Shown here: in pieces, positions 52,892 to 62,214 of the stretch | Position numbering within the stretch: position 1 is the stretch's first letter | How the letters are laid out: the number at the start of each line of letters is the position of its first letter | Assembly (NCBI GenBank): GCA_964482135.1 | Contig: CAYZWF010000003.1 | Coordinates: 1 to 64,000 of the forward strand | Origin: UBA11136 sp964482135 | Lineage (GTDB): Bacteria > Pseudomonadota > Alphaproteobacteria > UBA11136 | Length of the DNA stretch: 64,000 nt | Direction of reading: 5' to 3' | The notes under the pieces: model-generated | What the model was told of the DNA's origin: nothing | Seen by the model: the letters and a program-made list of their open reading frames with translations, nothing else | Databases searched by the model: none | Translations under genes and position numbers: made by a program

Positions 52892-52911
52892 TCTGTGACC
52901 GGGGTCACAGA
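52892..52911. promoter_or_regulatory. CRP/FNR-family-like palindrome
   Basis: TCTGTGACCGGGGTCACAGA is a perfect 9+2+9 palindrome that contains TGTGA-N6-TCACA, the CRP consensus form. It lies in the gene-free stretch 52780-53082, 113 bp before the response regulator ATG and about 170 bp before the 38-codon ORF. A four-base-loop hairpin followed by an A/T-rich run is the alternative reading. Confidence 0.5.
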
Positions 52912-53082
52912 GCCTTTAATTTTTTATCAAGACGGATTTTTGGTAAAAACAACGGCTGGCGGTGGCGGGGGAGTTTCGCGCATTTGCGGCAAATTGTTGC
53001 AATCGTTAACGGTCCGCAAACCCCTGTTTGTTAGGATAGGCGTCAACTTCCGGTGTCTCTTTTACATAACAGGGAGTGCCCC

Positions 53083-53199
53083 ATGAAAACCGTTCGCAAT
53101 GCCACCTTCGCAAAACGACTGGTTATCGTCTCCGACCAGAAGATCCGCTTCCTCGCCCCGGTATTCGTGCTGGCGGCCTTTGTCGCGTCGCTTCTCTAG
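53083..53199 (+). CDS. Possible 38-residue membrane peptide
   Basis: A 38-codon ORF starts at ATG 53083 with a good Shine-Dalgarno (CAGGGAG, seven bases upstream) and ends TAG 53197-53199. The sequence is basic at the N-terminus (MKTVRNATFAKRLVI) with a hydrophobic C-terminal segment (FLAPVFVLAAFVASLL), consistent with one short membrane helix. I do not recognise a family. The SD and the clean basic-then-hydrophobic pattern support translation. It lies between the response regulator and the aldolase, in a 435-bp interval otherwise without long genes. Confidence 0.5.
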   Translation: MKTVRNATFAKRLVIVSDQKIRFLAPVFVLAAFVASLL

Positions 53200-53214
53200 A
53201 GCGAATCCCAGTCC

Positions 53215-53988
53215 TTATTTCGTGAATTTTCGGCTGGCCGCCACCTTGGCCCGCGCCGCCTCGCGCAACAGGGCGATGTCCACGGTATCGAGAACGAAGT
53301 CATAGCCCGCCTTGAAGAGATCGGGCGCGGCTCGACCGGCGGTGGCCATGGTGCCCAGAAGCACGCCCCCACTGCCGGCGGCCTCGGCCACGCGGTCCAT
53401 GAGTGAGTCCATTTCCGTGCAGTCGGGATCGTTGAAATGGCCGGCGCTGGCCGATAGGTCCATGGGCCCCACCAACAGCATGTCCACGCCCGCTACGGCG
53501 GCGATGGCGTCCACATCGCCCAGCCCCTCCATGGTTTCGATCTGGCAGATGAGCAGGAACTCCGTCTCCAGCCATTGCAGATAGCCTTCCACATCGGTGC
53601 CGTAACCCGAAGCCCGCGCCACCGAATGGGCCACCCCGCGAATACCTTGTGGCGGATAGCGGCAGGCATCGACGGCGGCGGCGGCCTCGGCGGCGGAACT
53701 TACCGCCGGAATCATGACGCCCGCGGGCCCGGCATCGAGCGCTCGTTTGAGGTCCACCGGGTCGTTGGCGGGCACCCGGATCAGGGGTGCCGCACCGGCG
53801 GCAGTGATGGCCTGGAACTGTTGCACGGCGTTGGCGAAATCGCCGGGGCCGTGTTCCATATCCGTCATCACGGCGTCATAACCGCTGGCGGCGAGAATCT
53901 CGGTGGCCACGGGGCTGCCCATATTGGACAGACATCCCAGCGCCGGACGGCCTTTTTTCAGCCGTGTCTTGAAGGGGGGGTGGGGCAC
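53215..53988 (-). CDS. HpcH/HpaI-family aldolase or citrate lyase-like
   Basis: This is a 257-residue class II (metal-dependent) aldolase of the HpcH/HpaI family, TIM barrel. Markers are DAVMTDMEHGPGD with the catalytic His, LIRVPANDPVDLKRALD with the Arg, GVMIPAVSSAAEA for metal or carboxylate contact, and FLLICQIETMEGLGDVD. The metal Glu is in QIET and the Asp in the GPMDLSAS segment. Family members cleave 4-hydroxy-2-oxo acids to pyruvate and an aldehyde. The exact substrate cannot be read from the sequence. It is divergent from the AsmA gene, separated by a 318-bp region that holds two repeat structures. Confidence 0.9.
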   Translation of the reverse strand: MPHPPFKTRLKKGRPALGCLSNMGSPVATEILAASGYDAVMTDMEHGPGDFANAVQQFQAITAAGAAPLIRVPANDPVDLKRALDAGPAGVMIPAVSSAAEAAAAVDACRYPPQGIRGVAHSVARASGYGTDVEGYLQWLETEFLLICQIETMEGLGDVDAIAAVAGVDMLLVGPMDLSASAGHFNDPDCTEMDSLMDRVAEAAGSGGVLLGTMATAGRAAPDLFKAGYDFVLDTVDIALLREAARAKVAASRKFTK

Positions 53989-54040
53989 CTTGGATCCTCT
54001 TTGATATTGGGGGTGTCAGCCGGGGACATGGGCCGGGTTG

Positions 54041-54132
54041 TTTTATGCCGTGACCCAGAGAGACTCTGGGCAGCGCTTCGCATGACGATACGGGATATGG
54101 GCAAAGAAGCGCAACGACGTCACGGCGTAAAA
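54041..54132. repeat. 92-bp element with terminal inverted repeats and two inner hairpins
   Basis: The 14-bp arms TTTTATGCCGTGAC (54041-54054) and GTCACGGCGTAAAA (54119-54132) pair at 13 of 14 positions. Inside are two hairpins: CCAGAG/CTCTGG (54055-54060 and 54064-54069, loop AGA) and GCGCTTC/GAAGCGC (54073-54079 and 54106-54112). The whole can fold as a three-way junction. Because the flanking genes diverge, it is not a normal terminator. A small mobile element or structured RNA are both possible. Confidence 0.65.
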
Positions 54133-54136
54133 TTAT

Positions 54137-54164
54137 TCCGGTCAAATGATTTCATTTGATCGGA
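54137..54164. repeat. 28-bp palindrome, dispersed repeat copy 2
   Basis: The 13-bp arms differ at one position around a TT centre (left arm TCCGGTCAAATGA, right arm TCATTTGATCGGA). It lies five bases after the 92-bp element and before an imperfect 15-bp direct repeat at 54211-54240. The reverse complement of the left flank shares an 18/19 match with 45503-45521. Confidence 0.7.
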
Positions 54165-54306
54165 GGGTAATCTAGAGTGCCCGGGTGAACAGTGTGATCC
54201 CCGCAGTGACTTTCCAGATTACGATTTTCCAGATTACGGGGAACCAATGCAACGTCCGTCATGGGGCGCTAGCGCCATGGTGTGAGGTTGCCGGGGAGGG
54301 TGCCTT

Positions 54307-57300
54307 TTGCGGAAGCTGCTGACGGGCCTGTTGGGCCTGATTGTGATCTTTGTCGCCGCCGCCCTGGTGGTGCCCAGTTTCATAGACTGGAACGAATATA
54401 AGGGCGCCATCGCCAGCCAGGCCAAAAAGGCCACGGGCCGCGATGTTTTCATCGGCGGCGACCTTAAGCTCTCGATATTTCCCACGCCTGCTTTATCGGT
54501 CCGCGACCTTCATCTCGCCAATGTGGAAGGCGCGGCCGAGCCCGATATGGTCAGCCTCAAGGCCCTGACCGTGCGGGTGGCGCTGCGGCCCCTGTTCGAA
54601 GGAGAGGTGGAGGTGGAATCCATTTCCCTGGTGGAGCCGGTGATTCATCTCGAAGTTCTGAAAAACGGCCTCAATAACTGGACCTTCGCGGCGCTGGAGA
54701 CCTCCACCGGAGAGGAAATGGACCCCACTATTCCCATCACCAAGGACGGGGCGGAGGACATGCCGGGGACTTCGGCGGTCGATTCGGAAAGGGGTGGTTC
54801 GGGGGGCGGACCAGACGTGATGGTAACGCTCAACCATTTCGCCATCGAAAACGGCACCCTGAGCTATCGCGATGCGGGACCGGGAACCTTCGAGGAGATT
54901 ACAGGCCTCAATGCCGATATCACCGCCAAATCCCTGCAAGGCCCCTTCGAGGCCGAGGGGGAGTTGGTCACCCGCGGCCTGCCGCTGAGTTTTTCCGCCA
55001 GGGTGGGACCTCTCGACCCCGCCCGTCCTCTTCCCGTGACACTGGAAGCGGGTCTCGACCCGGCGGGAGTCACGGCGCGAATCAGCGGATCGCTGTCGAA
55101 GCTGTCCGCCAAGGGGGAATTTACCGGCACGTTGAAGATGACAGGCGACGACCTTGGCGAGGCGATCTCTTTCTCGGCCCCCGGCGCCATGCCGGCCCTG
55201 CCCGGGTTTCTCGCCCAGGCGGTGACGGTGGAGGGCGCATTGAGCGCTTCGGCCGAGAAGCTGGGCGTGAACGACCTTTCCCTACAACTGGGTGACATCA
55301 AGGCCGGCGGAGCCGTCACCGTTGCGTTATCGCCCTCTCCGCGGGTGGCTGGCGCCTTGCGCTTCGGCCGCATTGATCTCGACGAATGGCTGGCCATGGC
55401 GGGCGCCAAGGCAAAACCCGCCTCCGGCGATGGCGCCAAGGGCGGGAAGCAGGATAAGGAATCGCCTGCCGCCACGGGAGCCAAGGGGGCCAAGGGAGGC
55501 GGCAAAAAGGCCCCCTCCGATACCGGATTTGCTCTGCCGTCGGGGGTGGCGGCCTCCCTCAATCTCTCCACCGAGGTGCTAGTCTATAACGGCAAGGTGA
55601 TCCGCGAGGCGGTGGTGGAGGCGAGCCTTGAGAAGGGGCAGTTGTTGGTGCGCAAGGCCACGGCGCAGCTTCCCGGCGGCACCAGCTATGCCCTGTCGGG
55701 GTCGCTGGGTGCGAGCAAGGGACAGCCGGTTTTCTCCGGAAGTTTCAAGGCGGCGTCGAAGAACCTGCGCGCCCTGCTTGACTGGTTGAAGATCGACGCC
55801 GGCGGCGTTCCCGCCGACCGCCTGCGCGGGCTCAGCCTGTCGGGACAGGTCTCGGGATCGCGCCAGCAGGTGAATGTGACCAATCTGGCCATGCATCTCG
55901 ACGCCACCAAGATGACCGGCGGTCTTGCCATTGCCCTGCGCAAACGTCCGGCCTTTGGCTTGAGCCTCGATCTCGACCGTCTCAATCTCAATGCCTATCT
56001 GCCCGCTGCCGGGGATGCCGGAAAAGGGGCGGCGGTTAAGAAGGTGGAGGGTCAAGCGGGAGGAGATACGGGAGCGAAAAAACCCGCCCCCCTAAAAAGT
56101 AACGGCAAGGAGTCGCCAGGAGGATCTGTGGGCGCGCTTGCGGCGCTGGGCGGGTTTGACGCTAATTTCAAGATTACGGCGGGAGTTCTCGATTACAACA
56201 AGACGGCCATCAAGGGGGCGCGTCTCGACGGCACCATCCAGGGTGGAAAACTGACTCTGCGCGATGCTGGGATCAGCGATCTTGCCGGGGCCGGGATCAA
56301 GGTCACGGGTTCGGTGGATAAGCTGAATTCGGCACCGCAGATGAATCTCGGTTTTGACCTCAGAACTAAGAATCTTCCCGCGCTGTTCCGTCTTGGTGGC
56401 GCCGAACCTCCGGACTATGCCTCCCGTATGGGGGCGCTTGGTTTCGCCGGAAAGCTCACGGGCTCGCTTTCTTCTGTCCGTATTGATGCCGGTCTCGACC
56501 TGGCCGGGGCCAAGGCGACCCTGGCCGGGGTGGTGGAGGACACGATCCTGAATCCGAAAATTAACATGATCGTCGACGTGAGCCATTCCAGCGTTGTCAA
56601 ACTGGCCCGGGTTTTTGCTCCCGACTATCGCCCGGCGGCGGTCAAGCTGGGGGGATTCAGCTTTCGCGGCCAGGTCCACGGCGATGCCAACCGCCTCACC
56701 CTGTCCAATATGGACAGTAAGGTGGGTCCGGTGGCCCTTGCCGGAGAGGCCCAGATTGCCCTTGGCGGCACGCGGCCCCATGTGACCGCCACCCTTTCGG
56801 GAAGCGAAATCGTTACCGACCTGTTCCTGCCCGCGGCCTCCAAGTCACTGGGGCTGGCCCCGGATTGGCAGAGAGAGTGGCAAAGAGAGGGACGGATGCG
56901 CCCCATCCCCGTTGCCGCCCCCGGTGAGAAACAGCGTAAAAAACAGCGCAAACAGGCGCCCCCCGCACCCTCTGCGCCGTGGTCCAGGGCGCCCCTCGAT
57001 CTCTCCGGGCTCACCGCCTTCGACGCCGATATCAAGCTGGCGGCCGCGGCGCTGGCCTATGACAAATACCGGGTGGACCAGCCGCAGCTGGTGATGAATT
57101 TGAAAGAATCGGTGCTCACCGTTTCCCAGCTTTCGGGAAAGATGTTCGAGGGCGATTTCAATATGCAGAGCCGCCTGGTGGCGGCCGCGGTACCCACCCT
57201 CACCAGCAATATTTCCGTGGCCAATGCCGATATCAAACAAGCCCTATTCACCGCCGGCGATATCGACGTGGCCGACGGACGGCTGCAGTTCACCCTTAAT

Positions 57301-57984
57301 ACCGCCACCTCGGGCCGTTCTTCCCTGGAAATGATCTCCGCCCTTTCCGGCAAGGGGGTGATGAAAGTGACCGAGGGCGTGGTGGAGGGTTTCAACCTTA
57401 CCGCCGTCAGCGAGCGGCTGAAAAAACTCGATGACGCCATGGGCTTTCTCACTTTGCTTCAGAGCTCCATGTCGGGAGGGCAGACCCGGTTCTCGCGCCT
57501 CGACGGTACCTTCAATATCGATAAGGGCGTGGTTCGCACCGATGATATCCTGTTGATGGCCCATGCCGGAGAGGGCCGGGCCACCGGGGTTATCGACCTG
57601 CCGCGCTGGGTGCTGGATATCAAGGCCAGCTTTTTCCTTACCGAACATCCCAAGGCGCCGCCCTTCGGCATGCATCTCAGCGGTTCCATAGATCAGCCCA
57701 AGCGGGTCTTCGACATCGAACGCATGCAGGCCTATCTGTTGCAGCGCGGCGTGGGCAGCCTGTTGCGCAAGGTGATTCCCAAGAAGGAAGGCGAAGGCGG
57801 CGCGGGAGAGATTCTCGATAAAATCCTTGGCGGCGGCGGGGCGACCCAGACCGCGCCCGCGCCAGCACCCACGGAAGGCCAGGCCGCGCCCGCGCCAGCA
57901 CCGGCGCAACAGCCCGAGACCATCGATCCCATTAAGGAGCCGGAAAAAGCGCTCAAGGGGCTTTTGAAGGGAATCTTCAAATAG
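54307..57984 (+). CDS. AsmA-family protein, unusually long
   Basis: This is a 1225-residue AsmA-like protein. It begins at TTG with GGGGAGGG about six bases upstream. The N-terminus RKLLTGLLGLIVIFVAAALVV is a membrane anchor, and FIDWNEYKGAIASQAKKATG with DVFIGGDLKLSIFPTP is the AsmA N-domain. The periplasmic body is beta-rich repeats, and the C-terminal AsmA_2 domain ends at LLQRGVGSLLRKVIP. Two Lys/Gly/Pro-rich linkers near residues 360-410 and 560-600, and a Pro/Ala-rich tail, lengthen it to about twice E. coli AsmA (617). Related giant AsmA proteins (TamB, YhdP) bridge the envelope and carry lipid. That role here is inference. Confidence 0.92.
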   Translation: MRKLLTGLLGLIVIFVAAALVVPSFIDWNEYKGAIASQAKKATGRDVFIGGDLKLSIFPTPALSVRDLHLANVEGAAEPDMVSLKALTVRVALRPLFEGEVEVESISLVEPVIHLEVLKNGLNNWTFAALETSTGEEMDPTIPITKDGAEDMPGTSAVDSERGGSGGGPDVMVTLNHFAIENGTLSYRDAGPGTFEEITGLNADITAKSLQGPFEAEGELVTRGLPLSFSARVGPLDPARPLPVTLEAGLDPAGVTARISGSLSKLSAKGEFTGTLKMTGDDLGEAISFSAPGAMPALPGFLAQAVTVEGALSASAEKLGVNDLSLQLGDIKAGGAVTVALSPSPRVAGALRFGRIDLDEWLAMAGAKAKPASGDGAKGGKQDKESPAATGAKGAKGGGKKAPSDTGFALPSGVAASLNLSTEVLVYNGKVIREAVVEASLEKGQLLVRKATAQLPGGTSYALSGSLGASKGQPVFSGSFKAASKNLRALLDWLKIDAGGVPADRLRGLSLSGQVSGSRQQVNVTNLAMHLDATKMTGGLAIALRKRPAFGLSLDLDRLNLNAYLPAAGDAGKGAAVKKVEGQAGGDTGAKKPAPLKSNGKESPGGSVGALAALGGFDANFKITAGVLDYNKTAIKGARLDGTIQGGKLTLRDAGISDLAGAGIKVTGSVDKLNSAPQMNLGFDLRTKNLPALFRLGGAEPPDYASRMGALGFAGKLTGSLSSVRIDAGLDLAGAKATLAGVVEDTILNPKINMIVDVSHSSVVKLARVFAPDYRPAAVKLGGFSFRGQVHGDANRLTLSNMDSKVGPVALAGEAQIALGGTRPHVTATLSGSEIVTDLFLPAASKSLGLAPDWQREWQREGRMRPIPVAAPGEKQRKKQRKQAPPAPSAPWSRAPLDLSGLTAFDADIKLAAAALAYDKYRVDQPQLVMNLKESVLTVSQLSGKMFEGDFNMQSRLVAAAVPTLTSNISVANADIKQALFTAGDIDVADGRLQFTLNTATSGRSSLEMISALSGKGVMKVTEGVVEGFNLTAVSERLKKLDDAMGFLTLLQSSMSGGQTRFSRLDGTFNIDKGVVRTDDILLMAHAGEGRATGVIDLPRWVLDIKASFFLTEHPKAPPFGMHLSGSIDQPKRVFDIERMQAYLLQRGVGSLLRKVIPKKEGEGGAGEILDKILGGGGATQTAPAPAPTEGQAAPAPAPAQQPETIDPIKEPEKALKGLLKGIFK

Positions 57985-58039
57985 GGACAAACCCCGTGAC
58001 CTGGGGCGGGCAGTCTTAACCGGCCCCGGAGGGATCGCT

Positions 58040-58288
58040 TTAAACGGGTGGCGTCCGCCGCCGCAGTTCTTCGAGCACGTAAAGGCGGATGGCGCTGGAG
58101 AGATTGCTGGTGCGGCGCGAATCAATCATGCCGATCAGGCGGTTGCGCGAGAGGCCCTGGCGCGCCGCGATCTCGCTTAAGACTTCCCAGAATGCGTTTT
58201 CCAGAGACACGCTGGTGCGGTGACCGGCGATGACCACCGAATGCTTGCCCATGCGCGCGCCGCCGCTGTTTTCCGCCCGTGGAGTCAT
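58040..58288 (-). CDS. Ribbon-helix-helix domain protein
   Basis: This is an 82-residue protein of the RHH_4 type. SVVIAGHRTSVSLENAFWEVL is the strand and first helix, with EIAARQGLSRNRLIGMID next and a C-terminal helix SNLSSAIRLYVLEELRRR. Such small proteins are DNA-binding in other RHH families. Its function in alphaproteobacteria is not known to me. The ATG is placed at 58288 inside the last copy of a 14-15-bp tandem repeat. Similar starts in the preceding copies run into stops, so only this one gives the domain. The fumarase gene is directly upstream, as in related genomes. Confidence 0.85.
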   Translation of the reverse strand: MTPRAENSGGARMGKHSVVIAGHRTSVSLENAFWEVLSEIAARQGLSRNRLIGMIDSRRTSNLSSAIRLYVLEELRRRTPPV

Positions 58289-58344
58289 CAGGGGACGGTC
58301 ATCGCGGGGCGGTCATCGCGGGGCGGTCATCAGGGGGGCGGTCA

Positions 58345-58347
<3 letters not shown>
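58284..58347. repeat. Tandem repeat spanning the fumarase stop and RHH start
   Basis: Four copies and part of a fifth of a 14-15-bp unit (GTCATCGCGGGGCG and variants) run from 58284 to 58347. On the minus strand each copy contains ATGAC, so the fumarase TGA and the RHH ATG are duplicated and the spacing can change by slippage. Confidence 0.85.
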
Positions 58348-59976
<1,629 letters not shown>

Positions 59977-60032
59977 GGAACTGTCCGGAGAAAAGGGCCG
60001 AAGAAAGAGAGATTATATGCCGGAGGACGGGG

Positions 60033-60536
60033 TCAGCTCTTGCCCGGCCGTTTGCGGAAGGCGTCCAGGGTCACCACTTCGCCGCCGCCCGCCGGGAGGG
60101 TGTCATCATCGGCGCCGGCGTTGGTTCCCGCCTCCTGCGCGGTGCTGTCCTTGATCTCCATGGGGATGGGTTCGTCTCCATCGGAGGAGGTCATCTGGAG
60201 GCCGAACTTGACCGAGGGATCGGCGAATCCGGTGACGGCGGCAAAAGGAATATGCAGACGTTCGTGGATCTTGTTGAAGCTCAGGGTGACTTCGAAGAAA
60301 TCCTCTTCCACTTCCAGCCCCCAGAACTGGTGTTCGATAACGATGGTCATTTCCTGGGGATGCTGTTTTTTCAGGTGTTCGGGAATCTCCACCTCGCCAT
60401 GGCCGGTGTGGAAGGTGATGTAGAAATGATGTTTGCCGGGAAAGCCGTGTTCGGCGACCTGGGTCAGGGACTCGCGGACCACGGAGCGAAGCGCATTTTC
60501 GACCATCTGATCGTATTGCAACAATTCGTCCGTCAT
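60033..60536 (-). CDS. sspB: ClpXP adaptor SspB (alphaproteobacterial form)
   Basis: SspB tethers ssrA-tagged proteins to the ClpXP protease. The 167-residue protein matches the alphaproteobacterial type: LLQYDQMVENALRSVVRESL, then HHFYITFHTGHGEVEIPEHLK, and LSFNKIHERLHIPFAAVTGFADPSVKFGL. A flexible Ala/Asp/Gly linker leads to the C-terminal ClpX-binding tail VVTLDAFRKR. It sits about 80 bp downstream of the minus-strand tmRNA gene, so the tag and its adaptor are encoded next to each other. Confidence 0.94.
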   Translation of the reverse strand: MTDELLQYDQMVENALRSVVRESLTQVAEHGFPGKHHFYITFHTGHGEVEIPEHLKKQHPQEMTIVIEHQFWGLEVEEDFFEVTLSFNKIHERLHIPFAAVTGFADPSVKFGLQMTSSDGDEPIPMEIKDSTAQEAGTNAGADDDTLPAGGGEVVTLDAFRKRPGKS

Positions 60537-60575
60537 GTCCTGTCCCGTGGGTCCATTCCTGTGGGTCGATTCCGT

Positions 60576-60613
60576 GGTGGCGACTCTATGGTGGCGACTC
60601 TATGGTGGCGACC
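60576..60613. repeat. 14-bp tandem repeat upstream of sspB
   Basis: The unit GGTGGCGACTCTAT starts at 60576 and 60590, with a partial third copy at 60604-60613. It lies between the sspB start and the 3' end of the tmRNA coding piece. Confidence 0.8.
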
Positions 60614-60619
60614 TTGCAA

Positions 60620-60909
60620 AGTGGGGGGCTTCTGTTGCCCGGTGCCCCCCGAACCGCGCTTACCTATTGTTAGGCAGCGAGTGCGATTTGATTATCGTTC
60701 GCAATTGACGATCGGCCCGATAACGGTGGTACCATGCCGAGCAAAAGTCATACCGTTTCCACGCACGTCGATCCTGTATCGCCCCCATAACAAGGCCCAC
60801 CTGTGGCCCGTAAAACCGTGGCCGGGAAATGGTGGAGGCGCCGGGTACTGCCCCCGGGTCCGTAACGGGTAGTAAGCATGACGTTTATCGCCATAGTCGG
60901 TTGCCCGAC
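60620..60909 (-). ncRNA. ssrA: tmRNA, circularly permuted two-piece form
   Basis: On the minus strand the acceptor piece comes first (about 60909-60830). It ends in the T arm CCGGG-GGCAGTA-CCCGG and CGCCTCC-ACCA. After about 43 nt of intervening sequence, the coding piece starts at 60786 with GGGGGCG, which pairs with CGCCTCC (seven pairs) and keeps the G3-U wobble needed for alanylation. The following GATACAGGATCGACGTG is the conserved 5' region. The tag frame runs from GCG 60702 to TAA 60670 and encodes ANDNQIALAA, ending in the LAA that ClpXP and SspB read. A 7-bp hairpin (60623-60629 with 60644-60650) lies near the 3' end. Mature ends are approximate. No tmRNA of the one-piece type is seen. 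Confidence 0.93.
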
Positions 60910-60915
60910 ACCCAT

Positions 60916-60944
60916 AATATAAGCGCATCCGGCTTCTATTGAAA
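60916..60944 (-). promoter_or_regulatory. ssrA promoter
   Basis: TTTCAA (60944-60939), a 17-bp spacer, and TATATT (60921-60916) on the minus strand form a sigma70-type promoter that would start at about 60909, the expected 5' end of the acceptor piece. Confidence 0.65.
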
Positions 60945-61078
60945 GTGCCCCGAAGGGGGAATTTTACGATGGATTGGATTTTTCCGCTGTGGAAAGAGGG
61001 GGGCTGAGGGGGTAGAGTCATGGCCCCGGGTTTTCTCGGAGCCCGCCTCTCTTACTCTCCCAAGGAGCACAGACGATT

Positions 61079-62017
61079 ATGCCTCTGACGCCGGAACAGC
61101 AGGAAGACGTGGCGCATGCACGCGCGCAAAGCACCGAAACCCACCGCGTTACCGTTTCCGCCCTGGAGGAAATCCTCTACCAGCCCTTCGATGTGCTCGA
61201 TCACGGTTTTATCCGTGTCATCGATTATATGGGCGATGACGGGGCGGTAGTGCAGGCGGCCCGTGTTTCCTATGGCAAAGGCACCAAGAAGGCGAGCGAG
61301 GACCGGGGGCTGATCCGCTATCTCATCCGTCACCGCCACACCACGCCCTTCGAGATGTGCGAGATCAAGTTCCACGTCAAGCTGCCCATCTTCGTGGCGC
61401 GCCAGTGGATCCGGCACCGTACCGCCAACGTCAACGAGTATTCGGCGCGCTATTCCATTCTCGACAAGGAATTCTATATCCCCGCGCCCGAACAGATGGC
61501 CATGCAGTCGAGCGCCAACCATCAGGGCCGCGGCGAGGTGCTGGAAGGCGACGAGGCCGCCCGTGCTCTGGAGCTTTTACGCGAGGACGCTGAAACCTGT
61601 TACAGCCATTACGCGGAGATGCTCAACGAGGACGAGGACGGTAATCCCGTGGACCCGGGAAAGAAGGGGCTGGCGCGGGAACTGGCGCGCATGAATTTAA
61701 CCCTCAACACCTATACCCAGTGGTACTGGAAGATCGACCTCCACAACCTCATGCATTTCCTTTCCCTGCGCGCCGATCCCCACGCCCAGTATGAAATTCG
61801 CGTTTATGCCGAAATTATGCTGGACCAGTTGAAGCGGTGGGTGCCGCTGGTTCACGAGGCCTTTACCGACTATCGAACGGGCGGCGCTTTTTTCTCGGCC
61901 GCCGCCATGGGGGTGGTGAAGGATCTGATCGGCGGCAAGCAGCCGACTCAGGACTCCAGCGGCCTTTCAAAACGTGAATGGCGCGAACTGATGGAACTGT
62001 TGGAGCGCCCGGAATAG
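61079..62017 (+). CDS. thyX: Flavin-dependent thymidylate synthase ThyX
   Basis: ThyX makes dTMP from dUMP using FAD, NADPH and methylene-tetrahydrofolate. The signature RHRTANVNEYSARY (112-125) is the RHR-x7-S motif; Ser122 lies at the active site. KGTKKASEDRGLIRYLIRHRHTTPFE precedes it in the same fold, and NLMHFLSLRADPHAQYEIR follows. The 312-residue length fits alphaproteobacterial ThyX. AAGGAG lies about 11 bases before the ATG. The gene stands alone between tmRNA and the assembly gap. Confidence 0.96.
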   Translation: MPLTPEQQEDVAHARAQSTETHRVTVSALEEILYQPFDVLDHGFIRVIDYMGDDGAVVQAARVSYGKGTKKASEDRGLIRYLIRHRHTTPFEMCEIKFHVKLPIFVARQWIRHRTANVNEYSARYSILDKEFYIPAPEQMAMQSSANHQGRGEVLEGDEAARALELLREDAETCYSHYAEMLNEDEDGNPVDPGKKGLARELARMNLTLNTYTQWYWKIDLHNLMHFLSLRADPHAQYEIRVYAEIMLDQLKRWVPLVHEAFTDYRTGGAFFSAAAMGVVKDLIGGKQPTQDSSGLSKREWRELMELLERPE

Positions 62018-62039
62018 AAAGCCCGACCGCGACAAAAGG

Positions 62040-62139
62040 NNNNNNNNNNNNNNNNNNNNNNNNNNNNNNNNNNNNNNNNNNNNNNNNNNNNNNNNNNNNN
62101 NNNNNNNNNNNNNNNNNNNNNNNNNNNNNNNNNNNNNNN
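62040..62139. other. Assembly gap of 100 N in a tandem repeat
   Basis: A run of 100 N is a placeholder, so the real length is unknown. GCGACAAAAGG occurs immediately on both sides (62029-62039 and 62140-62150), and GCGACAAAA occurs again at 62153. The contigs therefore end inside a short tandem repeat. No gene appears interrupted. Confidence 0.95.
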
Positions 62140-62214
62140 GCGACAAAAGGCTGCGACAAAACATCGAATTAAGGCTTAAGATAAGGAAACTGCTCTAAAA
62201 GGGAGGATAGCCCC

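Noticed and set aside
53989..54306. CRISPR-like structure from the repeats upstream of asmA
   Set aside because: The repeats are one inverted element, one palindrome and one 15-bp duplication. There are no regularly spaced identical repeats with unique spacers.
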